From the NCBI GenBank assembly GCA_030263595.1, contig SZPG01000026.1, forward strand, positions 1-34,991: 34,991 bases of DNA, written 5' to 3'. Below, in pieces: positions 23,070 to 31,396 of this stretch. The position numbers and the translations under genes were made by a program. The notes under the pieces are model-generated. The model ran no database searches. It was not told where the DNA came from and saw only the letters and a program-made list of their open reading frames with translations. Source of the stretch: Chloroflexi bacterium CFX6 (GTDB taxonomy: Bacteria; Chloroflexota; Anaerolineae; Anaerolineales; Villigracilaceae). Within the stretch, counting starts at the first letter, position 1, and each line of letters starts with the position of its first letter.

Positions 23070-23205
23070 CTGATGTTACGCAGAAAAGATCATATTGGTC
23101 ATCGTAATGCGACATTCATGTCGCTCCTCCCCAGGAAACGCCTGAAAAGCGAGACGCTACGCAGTCTCGCGTTACGAGTATCATTGCGTAACATCAGTGA
23201 TGTAA
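23059..23205. mobile_element. MITE-like element at the TSUP stop codon with 11-bp direct repeats
   Basis: CAGTGATGTAA occurs at 23059-23069 (the end of the TSUP gene) and again at 23195-23205. Between them the element has 13-bp inverted ends CTGATGTTACGCA (23070-23082) and TGCGTAACATCAG (23185-23197). It also has two inner hairpins, GCGACA/TGTCGC and GCGAGAC/GTCTCGC. There is no coding capacity. Confidence 0.65.
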
Positions 23206-23208
23206 TAT

Positions 23209-23308
23209 GTCATTGCGAGGCGATGGTCTCGACACCTGCACTTGCGTGCGGTGCAAGTGTACGAGCGAGAAGAACACTCGCTCTACTCGATCATCGGCTC
23301 GCAACGAC
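23209..23308. repeat. GTCATTGCGAG dispersed repeat with long internal hairpin
   Basis: Begins GTCATTGCGAG and ends GCTCGCAACGAC. Positions 23228-23267 are identical to 22205-22244. It lies between two convergent genes. Confidence 0.75.
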
Positions 23309-23317
23309 GGATCTCTA

Positions 23318-24016
23318 TTACCAAATCCCCGGAAATAAACGATACCGCGTCCGCTTGGCGTATTCGGCATAGCCGGGCAATTCGGCTTGAAGGGTGCGAT
23401 CCTCCAGCGAAGTCCGAAGAATCAGAACAGCGACCAGCAAAACAGCCGGGATGAACGCCCAGAGAGAATCCAAAAGGATGGGCATGGCGAGGTACGTCCA
23501 CAGCGCGCCGGCGTAGCCGGGATGGCGGACGAGGCGGTAGGGTCCCGTGGTGACGACGTGATGTCCGCGATCCGTTTGGATGCGGACGACGCCGGAGAAG
23601 AAGCGGTTCTCGATGAGCGCCCATGAGCCAATGACGTAGCCGAGGACGATCACGAGCAGCGCCACAATTTTTGCATTGAGGGAAAACGGCGCCGACCAGC
23701 CAAATCCCTTATCCGCGCCCGCCACGATCAGGATGATCAACGCGCCGAAAGCCAGCGCGGGGGAAAGGATCTTGTCCCAGGGTTTGGCGTCCTGCATCTC
23801 CATGGAGCGGGCGCGCTCGGCAATAATATCCGGATGTCGGCGCGCCGCCAGCGCGCGGCTGATCACAAAACCGAGAATATTGATTATGGCATACGCCCAC
23901 GCCTCCCACCAACTCCATGCGCCGGAGATGATCATGGGAGTCAGCGGGACCACCAGAAGGACAATCGCCAGCCGTATAAGGAGCCTGGGGGTCATTAATT
24001 TCGTCTGAGTTGTCAT
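23318..24016 (-). CDS. Isoprenylcysteine carboxyl methyltransferase-like membrane protein
   Basis: A 232-residue membrane methyltransferase of the ICMT/PEMT group with about five hydrophobic helices. The C-terminal SAM-binding region reads TTGPYRLVRHPGYAGALW, followed by a helix and the conserved ED......PGYAEYAKRTRYRLFPGIW end. Bacterial members methylate small thiols, lipids or unknown targets. GGAGG eight bases before the ATG fixes the start. It is divergent from the nfeD gene, with a shared 49-base gap. Confidence 0.88.
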   Translation of the reverse strand: MTTQTKLMTPRLLIRLAIVLLVVPLTPMIISGAWSWWEAWAYAIINILGFVISRALAARRHPDIIAERARSMEMQDAKPWDKILSPALAFGALIILIVAGADKGFGWSAPFSLNAKIVALLVIVLGYVIGSWALIENRFFSGVVRIQTDRGHHVVTTGPYRLVRHPGYAGALWTYLAMPILLDSLWAFIPAVLLVAVLILRTSLEDRTLQAELPGYAEYAKRTRYRLFPGIW

Positions 24017-24065
24017 GGTTTTGCCTCCTTACCTATTATAATGATGGCGATACGGAGTACAAGTG

Positions 24066-25391
24066 ATGAAACTCATACGGCGCGCACTCGGTCTTTACCT
24101 GATCCTTTTTGCATCCCTTTCGCTCATTTCCCAGCCTGCGAGGGCGCAAAGTAACGATGCGCTCGTCCTTGTGATGACTGCCGACGGTCCCATCATGCCG
24201 CCGATGTTGGAGTACATCAAGCGCGGCATCGTGGCGGCGGACAGGCGCAACGCGGAAATTTTGATCATCCAACTCAACACGCCGGGCGGGAATCTCGACA
24301 CGATGTTGTTGATCATCCAGGAGATCCGCGCGAGCGAAGTGCCTGTTGTCGTGTACGTCGCGCCGAGGAACGCCATCGCCGGGAGCGCGGGCGCGATGGT
24401 CACGATGGCGGGTCACGCCTCCGCCATGGCGCCCGAGACTTCCATCGGCGCCTCCAGCCCAATCGACAGCACAGGCGAGAATCTCGATTCAACTTCAGCG
24501 GCAAAAGCCAAGGAAATATCGAAAGCCGCTATACGCGATTTTGTGTCGCCGCGCGGCGAGGAGGCGCTTGCCCTGGCTGAAGCGATGATTGACGAAGCCA
24601 AAGCGGTCACGGCAAAAGAGGCGCTGGAAGCGAACCTCGTTGATTTCATCGTGGACAACGTGGACGACCTGCTCGAATCGCTCGACGGCTTCACCGTTCA
24701 AATGGGAAGCGGTCCGCGCACGCTTCGCACAACCAGCGTAGATATCGAATATTTCGATATGACCTTCATCGAGGAGTTCCTGCTTCTGCTCACCAATCCG
24801 AACATCGTCTTTTTGCTCCTTGCCATCGGCGTGCAGGCGGTACTGATCGAAATCTCCAGTCCTGGTGGGTGGGTGGCTGGCTTTATCGGCGTGGTCTGCC
24901 TCACGCTCGCGGTGTACGGCATGGGCGTCCTCCCCATCAACTGGTTCGGCGTCATCTTTTTGATCATCGCGTTCGTGTTGTTCATCCTCGACATCAAAGC
25001 GCCGACGCACGGCGCGCTGACCGCCGCCGGGGTCGCGTCCTTCATCATTGGCGCGCTGGTGTTGTTCAATTCGCCGGGCGTGCCGGAGTTCCAGCGCGTG
25101 TCCGTTCCGCTGGTCATTGCCACCGGGCTTGCCCTGGGTTTGTTGTTCTTCGCCATCCTTGTCTTCGCGCTGCGCGCCCTGCGCGTGCCGGTCAGCGCGG
25201 GGGTCGAATCCTTTGTCGGAAAAATTGGAACAGCCGTCAGTTGGGGTGAAGCGGGCGGTCAGGTCCAGTTGCAATCCGAACTGTGGACGGCGGACGCGGC
25301 GGACGGTTCTGCAAGGATCCGTAAGGGAGACAGGGTGGAGGTCGTCGAAGTCAAGGGTTTGCGATTGAAAGTACGGAAGATAAAAGGATAA
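24066..25391 (+). CDS. nfeD: NfeD family membrane-bound serine protease (ClpP-class)
   Basis: A 441-residue protein with a signal peptide (about 1-27, ending ARAQS), a ClpP-like protease domain (about 30-215), several membrane helices (about 240-370) and a C-terminal NfeD beta-barrel domain (about 375-441, with GKIGTA and KGDRVEVVEVKGLRLKV). Catalytic Ser107 is seen in AGSAGAM after the oxyanion-hole region NTPGGNLD. Relatives cleave stomatin-type proteins and help membrane quality control; no stomatin gene is visible next to it. The start is ATG at 24066, with GGAG eight bases upstream and a TATAAT at 24037-24042. Confidence 0.9.
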   Translation: MKLIRRALGLYLILFASLSLISQPARAQSNDALVLVMTADGPIMPPMLEYIKRGIVAADRRNAEILIIQLNTPGGNLDTMLLIIQEIRASEVPVVVYVAPRNAIAGSAGAMVTMAGHASAMAPETSIGASSPIDSTGENLDSTSAAKAKEISKAAIRDFVSPRGEEALALAEAMIDEAKAVTAKEALEANLVDFIVDNVDDLLESLDGFTVQMGSGPRTLRTTSVDIEYFDMTFIEEFLLLLTNPNIVFLLLAIGVQAVLIEISSPGGWVAGFIGVVCLTLAVYGMGVLPINWFGVIFLIIAFVLFILDIKAPTHGALTAAGVASFIIGALVLFNSPGVPEFQRVSVPLVIATGLALGLLFFAILVFALRALRVPVSAGVESFVGKIGTAVSWGEAGGQVQLQSELWTADAADGSARIRKGDRVEVVEVKGLRLKVRKIKG

Positions 25392-25394
25392 TTG

Positions 25395-25470
25395 CTGGTT
25401 TCGATACGGCGGCGCTGGTTGAGTAGTCCCGCAGGGACGTATCGAAACCCGCCGCCTACTCAACCAGCGA
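25395..25470. repeat. Interleaved inverted-repeat element upstream of lipA
   Basis: Two pairs of perfect arms are interleaved: GGTTTCGATACG (25397-25408) with CGTATCGAAACC (25438-25449), and GCTGGTTGAGTAG (25414-25426) with CTACTCAACCAGC (25456-25468). Only one pair can form in a simple hairpin at a time. The family is also nested in the 13618-13723 repeat. Confidence 0.8.
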
Positions 25471-25491
25471 ATACGAATCAAAAAGGACCTT

Positions 25492-26448
25492 ATGCCTGTC
25501 ACACCTACGAGAGACCGGGTCAAACCCGAAACCGATATCCGCCCATTGCGCCGCCCCGAATGGATCAAGGTGCGCGCGCCTTCGGGCGAAACCTACGAAT
25601 GGCTGCACGGACTGATGCGAAAGAAGGAATTGCACACGGTCTGCGAGGAAGCCATGTGCCCGAACCTGGGCGAATGTTGGGGCAGCGGCACCGCCACATT
25701 TTTGATGCTGGGTGACGTGTGCACGCGCACCTGCGCGTTCTGCGACATCAAACACGGCAAGCCCGCGTTGCTGGATTGGGGCGAAGCCGAGCGCGTGGCG
25801 CAAGCCGTCAAAGCGATGGAATTGAAGCACGCGGTGATCACGTCCGTAAACCGCGATGAACGCAGGGATGGCGGAGCGCCCATTTTTGCGATGGTGATTC
25901 GGAGAATCAGGGAATTGCTGCCGGGTTGTTCGATTGAAGTTCTCATTCCCGATTTCAAAGGCTCGCTCGAAGCGTTGAAGATCGTCATGGATGCGCGACC
26001 TGAAATTTTGAATCACAACGTGGAGACCGTGCCGCGCCTGTTCAAAACCGTCCAGCCGCAGGATAATTACGAATGGGCGGCGGCGACCCTATCCAACGCC
26101 AAGAAACTCGACCCTGATGTGTTGACCAAATCGGGCATCATGGTGGGACTCGGCGAGACGATGGACGAGGTAAAAGCCGTGATGCGCGATCAGCGTTCGT
26201 GGGGCGTGGACATCCTGACCATCGGTCAGTATCTGCAACCGAGCAAGAAGCACATGCCGATTTCACGATATTACACGATGGAAGAATTCGCCGAACTGCG
26301 CGAGTACGGCAAGGAGATCGGTTTCAAGTGGGTGGAGTCGAATCCGCTGGTGAGGTCGTCGTATCACGCCGCGGAGCAGGTGCGGGCGTTGAGTGTGGTG
26401 CATCGGAAGTTGTATGGGGAAGCGCTGCCGGTGGCGAGTGGAAAGTAG
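25492..26448 (+). CDS. lipA: Lipoyl synthase
   Basis: A 318-residue radical-SAM enzyme that inserts two sulfurs into protein-bound octanoyl groups to make the lipoyl cofactor of 2-oxoacid dehydrogenases and the glycine cleavage system. The auxiliary cluster cysteines are Cys51, Cys56 and Cys62 ([12 protein letters not shown]). The radical-SAM cluster is Cys77, Cys81 and Cys84 (CTRTCAFC). The conserved C-terminal RSSYHA is present. AAGGAC precedes the ATG by six bases. No lipB is adjacent. The last codons (VASGK) run into a purine-rich repeat, so the C-terminus may have been remodelled. Confidence 0.95.
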   Translation: MPVTPTRDRVKPETDIRPLRRPEWIKVRAPSGETYEWLHGLMRKKELHTVCEEAMCPNLGECWGSGTATFLMLGDVCTRTCAFCDIKHGKPALLDWGEAERVAQAVKAMELKHAVITSVNRDERRDGGAPIFAMVIRRIRELLPGCSIEVLIPDFKGSLEALKIVMDARPEILNHNVETVPRLFKTVQPQDNYEWAAATLSNAKKLDPDVLTKSGIMVGLGETMDEVKAVMRDQRSWGVDILTIGQYLQPSKKHMPISRYYTMEEFAELREYGKEIGFKWVESNPLVRSSYHAAEQVRALSVVHRKLYGEALPVASGK

Positions 26449-26491
26449 AAAGTGGGGAGTCAAAAGCAGAGGATTAGCGATTAGAGAATTG
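26434..26491. repeat. Purine-rich repeat overlapping the lipA 3' end
   Basis: Degenerate words such as GTGGAAAGTAGAAAGTGGGG and GATTAGAGAATTGG. Related to 11556-11660 and 32200-32220. Confidence 0.45.
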
Positions 26492-26493
26492 GA

Positions 26494-26532
26494 AACTCCC
26501 GCTTGCCTCAAAAGGTCGGCGAGAGTTTTTTA
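26494..26532 (+). terminator. Terminator after lipA
   Basis: Imperfect stem AACTCCCGC ... GGCGAGAGTT with inner CCT/AGG, followed by TTTTTT. The loop AAAAGGTCGGCG word is shared with the next terminator (27457). Confidence 0.75.
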
Positions 26533-26681
26533 TTACAAATGACACGTGAAATCGTGGGCGGGTTGGGTGTATGATTTCCATAGAAACATATCATTTAATG
26601 GTTCATGTCGGTGATGTGACCTTTTACCACAGGGCATTTCGGAACAATCGTCTTTCTGTGCCAACGAAAGGAGTACCTGCA

Positions 26682-27437
26682 ATGAACCGCCCGGTAGTTT
26701 CAGTTGTTGTTCTTCTCAGCATTGTGTTAGCCGCGTGCGCATCCGCCGCGCCTTCTCCTGCACCTACACCATCACCGGCGCCCTCGTCAACACCCGTTCC
26801 AACAGCCACAAAGCCTCCTCCAACGGCAACCTCGACTCCCACTGCAACGCCGACAGAAATCCCTGTTTTCTGGGACGATTTCTCAGGTGAGTTTCTGCCC
26901 GGTTGGACATGGATCAGGGAGAACGATGCGTTATGGAGTCTCGACTCGGAGCCGGGTTTTCTCCGCATCGTTCTCACAGGCGACCACCCGCCGCGCAACC
27001 TTTTCGTCCGCGATGTGACCCACGAAAACTTTCAGATCATGACACATATCAAATTCAAACCCACGAGCAACTATCAGTTTGCCGGACTGACGATCCGTCA
27101 GGATGATGACACCACGGTTTCACTCGGCAGGGCATATTGCAACACACAAAACGTGTGTGTGGGAAACGGCATCTACTTTGATGCCGTTCAGAATGGTCAA
27201 TGGACCGGAAAGAATTTTGGAACCGATACACAAGTGAAAGACGAAGCCTATCTGCGCATTGATAAGAACAGAAACACATTTACCGCCTACTACAGCGAGA
27301 ACGGCGCGGATTGGATGTTGATCGGTCAGCATGAGGTGGTCATGACCGACCCAAAGGTTGGGATATTCGCCGGGCAATCGTTTGTCGTTGGGCAGGTGGC
27401 ATTGTTCGATTACTTTTCAGTGATGGAAATGCCGTAA
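26682..27437 (+). CDS. Lipoprotein with Pro/Thr-rich linker and jelly-roll domain
   Basis: A 251-residue secreted lipoprotein. The signal peptide has lipobox LAAC (Cys19). A Pro/Thr/Ser linker follows (about 22-60). The C-terminal part (about 63-251) is beta-rich: FWDDFSGEFLPGWTW, ...LVIQ-like FLRIVLTGDHPPRN and FDYFSV. It resembles the DUF1349/concanavalin-like domains that bind sugars at the cell surface. The start at 26682 has AAAGGAG eight bases upstream. TATGAT at 26570-26575 could be a -10, giving a long leader. It is followed by its own terminator. Confidence 0.8.
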   Translation: MNRPVVSVVVLLSIVLAACASAAPSPAPTPSPAPSSTPVPTATKPPPTATSTPTATPTEIPVFWDDFSGEFLPGWTWIRENDALWSLDSEPGFLRIVLTGDHPPRNLFVRDVTHENFQIMTHIKFKPTSNYQFAGLTIRQDDDTTVSLGRAYCNTQNVCVGNGIYFDAVQNGQWTGKNFGTDTQVKDEAYLRIDKNRNTFTAYYSENGADWMLIGQHEVVMTDPKVGIFAGQSFVVGQVALFDYFSVMEMP

Positions 27438-27456
27438 GCACGATCCGAAGAATGAC

Positions 27457-27494
27457 AATTCCCGCGTGACCGAAAAGGTCGGCGGGAATTTTTC
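27457..27494 (+). terminator. Terminator after the lipoprotein gene
   Basis: Arms AATTCCCGC/GCGGGAATT with inner GACC/GGTC, followed by TTTTCATTTT. Confidence 0.85.
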
Positions 27495-27531
27495 ATTTTG
27501 GAGTATGATTGCCCGATAACGAAAGGATTTC

Positions 27532-29010
27532 ATGTCACGTAACCGCATCATTCTCGTCACCATCGGCATCATGCTCAGCCTGTTCCTCGCCTCGATGGAA
27601 GCGACCGTCGTTGCCACCGCCATGCCCACCATCGTCGGTCAACTGGGCGGATTGGAACATTACGCCTGGGTCTTCTCCGCGTATATGCTCGCCTCCACCA
27701 CCACCGTTCCGCTTTATGGAAAACTTTCGGATCTTTACGGACGCCGCAGGCTGTACGTCTTTGCGATGGTCATTTTCCTTACCGGTTCCATCCTGTGCGG
27801 ACAGGCAAACACGATGACGCAACTGATCTTTGCGCGCGCACTGCAGGGACTCGGCGCGGGCGGCATCATGCCGCTGGCTTTCATCCTGATCGGCGAGATG
27901 TTCTCCCTGGAGCAGCGCGCCAAAATGCAGGGATTCTTCTCCGGCGTGTGGGGCGTGTCGTCCATCATCGGTCCGCTGCTGGGCGGCTTCATCGTGGATC
28001 AACTCTCGTGGCATTGGGTGTTCTACATCAATATCCTTCCGGGGTTGGTCGCGGCGGCGTTGGTCGCTTTTGCATGGCGGGACCAGGCTCACGGTCACGC
28101 GCGACCCGTAGTGGATTACGCCGGCGCGGCGCTGCTATCGGCCGGCGTCGTCGCCTTACTGCTCGGTCTGTTCGAGGTGGGCACATCCACCAGTTGGATC
28201 CTGATCGCAGCCTCCATCCTGTTGTTTGCCCTGTTGTTTTGGGTGGAAAGCCGCGCGGCGGACCCGATCCTGCCGATCCCGCTTTTCCGCGACCGGTTGT
28301 TCGCCACATCCATTTCGCACGGCGTCCTCGCGGGTTGGGCGTTGTTTGGAAGCCTTTCTTTCATCCCGCTGTTCGTGCAATCGGTGCTTGGCACAAATGC
28401 GACCGAGGCAGGCATCACCATCGCCCCCATGTTGCTGGGATGGGTGGCGGCGAGCATCATCGGCACGCGCCTGTTGTTGAAGGTCGGCTATCGCAGGCTG
28501 GCGATCACCGGCACGGCGCTGCTCACGACCGGCGCGTTTCTCATGTCACGCGTGGATGCGCACACCAGCCGCGCCCTGTTGATGACCTTTGTTTCGTTGA
28601 TGGGCATCGGCATGGGATTCTCCATTCCCCCGTTTTTGATCGCCGTGCAAACCACCGTGGAACGACGACAACTCGGCACCGCGACCTCGACGATGCAATT
28701 CAGCCGCTCGATCGGCGGGACGCTCGGCGTAAGCGTGATGGGCGCCGCGTTGAGCGCACGACTCGCCTCGAACTTAAGCGCCTCGGGGCTGGACCCGGAA
28801 CTGGTCTCGCAATTACTCGATCCTTTGCCCGGCGCGCAGGCGGTCGTCAATGAAGCCGCGCGCGTCGCCGTGGCGGACGCCATCACCGTGGTGTTCGTCT
28901 TCGCGTTCGTCGCCGCCGGGCTGGCGCTGGTCGCTGCCTTCCTCTCGCCGCGCAGGGCGTTGACGGATGGATCGGCGGAAGCCGAAGCAATGCCCGTCAG
29001 CGCGGATTGA
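27532..29010 (+). CDS. MFS drug:H+ antiporter, DHA2/EmrB-QacA family
   Basis: A 492-residue, about 14-helix exporter. The first helix motif is LDxT-like (LASMEATVVATAMPTI), with loop 2-3 GKLSDLYGRRRLY and motif C around GIMPLAFILIGEM and GPLLGGFIVD. Such pumps expel lipophilic cations, drugs or metabolites using the proton gradient. A TATGAT at 27504-27509 and GAAAGGA nine bases before the ATG mark its expression signals. A serine-and-acid-rich tail closes the protein. Confidence 0.9.
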   Translation: MSRNRIILVTIGIMLSLFLASMEATVVATAMPTIVGQLGGLEHYAWVFSAYMLASTTTVPLYGKLSDLYGRRRLYVFAMVIFLTGSILCGQANTMTQLIFARALQGLGAGGIMPLAFILIGEMFSLEQRAKMQGFFSGVWGVSSIIGPLLGGFIVDQLSWHWVFYINILPGLVAAALVAFAWRDQAHGHARPVVDYAGAALLSAGVVALLLGLFEVGTSTSWILIAASILLFALLFWVESRAADPILPIPLFRDRLFATSISHGVLAGWALFGSLSFIPLFVQSVLGTNATEAGITIAPMLLGWVAASIIGTRLLLKVGYRRLAITGTALLTTGAFLMSRVDAHTSRALLMTFVSLMGIGMGFSIPPFLIAVQTTVERRQLGTATSTMQFSRSIGGTLGVSVMGAALSARLASNLSASGLDPELVSQLLDPLPGAQAVVNEAARVAVADAITVVFVFAFVAAGLALVAAFLSPRRALTDGSAEAEAMPVSAD

Positions 29011-29076
29011 CCCGTCCGCGCTTCGAGGTATGATTACGGAAATCAACTTATGTTTTATCGCTAAAGGAGGATGCGC

Positions 29077-29424
29077 ATGGCTCTCGTACAGATCTCACAG
29101 GCGCAGGGACGCGTTCCCGTCGCCGTCTTTCAACTCCAGGATCGCGTCAACCTGGGGAATTTCGCCGAACTCGAACAGGCTGCCAGGGACGCTTACGACA
29201 ACGGGATGCGCGACCTGGTCATTGACCTCAGCCTTACCCCTTCCATGACCAGCATCGGCGTGCGCGCGCTCGTCATCATTCACAAGATGCTGTCAACAGG
29301 CGGCGGAAATCACCTAAAACTGGCGGGGCCGATCCCTGCCATCCGCGAGATGTTGCAGATCGCGGGCATCACGCAGTACATCGAAATCCACGACACCGTG
29401 GAGGAGGCGGTGACTTCGTTCTAA
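29077..29424 (+). CDS. STAS domain protein (anti-sigma factor antagonist type)
   Basis: A 115-residue single STAS domain. The core strand LVIDLSLTPSMTSIGVRALV matches the anti-sigma antagonist fold, with Ser59 in T-S-I-G where SpoIIAA/RsbV have D-S-S/T-G. The residue before Gly is Ile instead of Ser/Thr, so the usual phosphorylation switch may be altered. The start is the ATG at 29077. An ATG at 29071 directly touches AAAGGAGG and cannot be used, while 29077 has the proper six-base spacing. No anti-sigma kinase is adjacent. Confidence 0.85.
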   Translation: MALVQISQAQGRVPVAVFQLQDRVNLGNFAELEQAARDAYDNGMRDLVIDLSLTPSMTSIGVRALVIIHKMLSTGGGNHLKLAGPIPAIREMLQIAGITQYIEIHDTVEEAVTSF

Positions 29425-29444
29425 CGATTTCAGATCAAAGCAAG

Positions 29445-29469
29445 AGACCGGCACGTGCCGGTCTTTTTT
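29445..29469 (+). terminator. Terminator after the STAS gene
   Basis: Perfect palindromic stem AGACCGGCAC/GTGCCGGTCT followed by TTTTTT. Confidence 0.9.
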
Positions 29470-29504
29470 GTTAAGACTTCGACTTCGCAGGCTGTCGTAT
29501 CCCG

Positions 29505-30170
29505 CTAGTGTAACTTCCCCAATAACTCGACCAGAGGCAGAGACGCGAGCGAGCGCACGGTCAGATTCGCGCCCTCGATCTTCAACCTGGAGGTCAGCGG
29601 ATTCGGGACAGCCACGACGAAGATGCCCGCCCGATTCGCCGCCTTCACGCCGTTGGGGGAATCTTCGAACACAATCGCTTCATTCCTCCGGACCTGTAAC
29701 TGATTCAGCGCCGTGAGAAATAGATCGGGGTTCGGCTTGGTCCTGCCAATGCCCACATCGTCCTGGCAGACGATCCTGTCGAATTGATGGAAGATGCCGA
29801 GGCGCTTTGTGTGCAGATCCACCCAGGAATGCGGGGAACTGGAGGCGATGGCGAGTTTGAGCCTGAGGCGCTTAGCCTCGTGGATGGTTGCCAGCACGCC
29901 CGGCAGGATTGGCTGGGAGTGAGTCAACGCGTCACTGCCGAGGCGGTGGCGGGCGCGCAGGGACGCGGGATCCAGCTGTCCCTGCGTGAGAAGCGAGAGG
30001 TGATCCGCCGCGTCGAAGTTCGAGATTCCGTATCCGCCCACGGTCTGCACCCAGTCGTTGAACGGGAATTCAAATCCGTGTTCGGCATAGATGTCGGTCC
30101 AAACGTCCACCTCCGGGGTTTCCGTGTCGAGGATGAGTCCGTCGAAATCGAAGATGAGGGCTTTGAGCAT
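29505..30170 (-). CDS. HAD superfamily phosphatase (beta-phosphoglucomutase-like)
   Basis: A 221-residue HAD subfamily I hydrolase. Motif I is DFDGLILDTE (nucleophile and acid/base Asp8/Asp10). Motif II is IASSSPHSW. Motif III/IV is KPNPDLFL ... VFEDSPNGVKAANRAG. A helical cap lies between. Relatives dephosphorylate sugar phosphates or isomerise beta-glucose 1-phosphate. A TATAAT -10 box ends six bases before the ATG, so the message is probably leaderless. Confidence 0.9.
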   Translation of the reverse strand: MLKALIFDFDGLILDTETPEVDVWTDIYAEHGFEFPFNDWVQTVGGYGISNFDAADHLSLLTQGQLDPASLRARHRLGSDALTHSQPILPGVLATIHEAKRLRLKLAIASSSPHSWVDLHTKRLGIFHQFDRIVCQDDVGIGRTKPNPDLFLTALNQLQVRRNEAIVFEDSPNGVKAANRAGIFVVAVPNPLTSRLKIEGANLTVRSLASLPLVELLGKLH

Positions 30171-30176
30171 GTTGCG

Positions 30177-30182
30177 ATTATA
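30177..30182 (-). promoter_or_regulatory. -10 box of a probable leaderless promoter (HAD gene)
   Basis: TATAAT on the minus strand six bases before the ATG at 30170. Confidence 0.55.
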
Positions 30183-30196
30183 CTCAGGTATGCATC

Positions 30197-30280
30197 GTCA
30201 TTGCGAGCGCGGAGTGCGAAGCAATCTCCCGCCATCATGAGAGGCTTCGTTGCGCACTACCGTTCGCTCCTCGCAATGAC
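30197..30280. repeat. GTCATTGCGAG dispersed repeat upstream of kynA
   Basis: Begins GTCATTGCGAGCG and ends CTCGCAATGAC twelve bases before the kynA ATG. Inner GAAGCAATCTCC. It lies between divergent genes. Confidence 0.8.
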
Positions 30281-30292
30281 ATAAGGAGACAT

Positions 30293-31327
30293 ATGTCCGA
30301 TCTGTATTATTCCGAATACATCGAACTCGACAGGATCTTGAACAGCCAGCACCCGAAGAGTTTTTCGCGCATCGAAGACGGAAACGATGAGATGTTGTTC
30401 ATCATCATCCATCAGGCGTATGAGTTGTGGTTCAAGCAAATCCTCTTCGAACTCGACCTGGCGCGCCACATCTTCCTGAAGGACCGCATCAATGAGAACT
30501 CGCCAGATATGAGCAATGTGGTGCACAAACTCAAACGGATCGTGAAAATACTGGAGTTATTGAACCAGCAGGTGGGCGTATTGGAGACGATGACCGCGCT
30601 CGATTTTTTGGAATTCAGAAATTATCTTTTGCCGGCTTCGGGGTTCCAAAGTAAACAGTTCCGCTTGATCGAAGCCAAACTCGGCTTGAAAATGGAGGAA
30701 AGACACAAGCGCGAGTATTACAAGCACACGCGGCGCGGCAGTCTGTCGGAAAGCGATCTGCAGGAAGTGAACCAGGCGGAAAGCGAAAGCACGCTGAAAC
30801 AACTGATCGTCAAATGGCTGGAACGCATGCCGTTCTTCGATGAGCGCTATTGGGTGGATTACGAGTCTGCAAGCGAGGCGAACGTGAACAAGTTCTGGTC
30901 GGATTACCGGGCGATCTATCAGGGCGGTCTGTCCGATACCGAAGGCGGCAGGCTGGCGGAGTTCGACAAGGTCTTTTTCACGGAGGGGCGCGGCGACCTT
31001 TCGCCGAAAGCGATGCAAGCCGCGCTGTTCATCACGCTCTACCGCGACCTGCCCATCTTCCAACTGCCGTTCGAGTTGTTGAACACGCTCTCCGAGATGG
31101 ACGAACTGCTCTCCAACTGGCGTTACCGTCACTTCTCGATGGTGCGGCGCATGATCGGCATCCGCGCAGGGACGGGCGGCACGAGCGGCGCGGGTTACCT
31201 CGAGGGGACGTTGAGTCAGCATTACGCCTTCCGCGAGATCACCGAACTGGCGACGTTCCTGATCGAGAGGAGCAAGCCCCCCGGGCTGCCGAGTGTGTTG
31301 AAGGAGAAGGTGAGTTTTAATGTGTAG
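30293..31327 (+). CDS. kynA: Tryptophan 2,3-dioxygenase
   Basis: A 344-residue heme dioxygenase that opens the indole ring of L-tryptophan to N-formylkynurenine, the first step of the kynurenine route. His40 lies in the active-site motif HQAYELWFKQ. RNYLLPASGFQS contributes to substrate binding. The C-terminal WRYRHFSMVRRMIG holds the proximal heme His (about 280), followed by GTGGTSGAGYLEGTL. AAGGAG sits just downstream of a dispersed repeat, seven bases before the ATG. It is single, without kynureninase or formamidase next to it. Confidence 0.95.
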   Translation: MSDLYYSEYIELDRILNSQHPKSFSRIEDGNDEMLFIIIHQAYELWFKQILFELDLARHIFLKDRINENSPDMSNVVHKLKRIVKILELLNQQVGVLETMTALDFLEFRNYLLPASGFQSKQFRLIEAKLGLKMEERHKREYYKHTRRGSLSESDLQEVNQAESESTLKQLIVKWLERMPFFDERYWVDYESASEANVNKFWSDYRAIYQGGLSDTEGGRLAEFDKVFFTEGRGDLSPKAMQAALFITLYRDLPIFQLPFELLNTLSEMDELLSNWRYRHFSMVRRMIGIRAGTGGTSGAGYLEGTLSQHYAFREITELATFLIERSKPPGLPSVLKEKVSFNV

Positions 31328-31396
31328 GCTTCGCTCACGAAAAAATGGTACATTTGGAGTAGCGGACGAACATCCGTGTACAATATATTGTGCCGC

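Noticed and set aside
27795..28853. 352-codon + strand frame within the DHA2 transporter
   Set aside because: Frame-shifted shadow of the transporter; Arg/His-rich with no membrane pattern.
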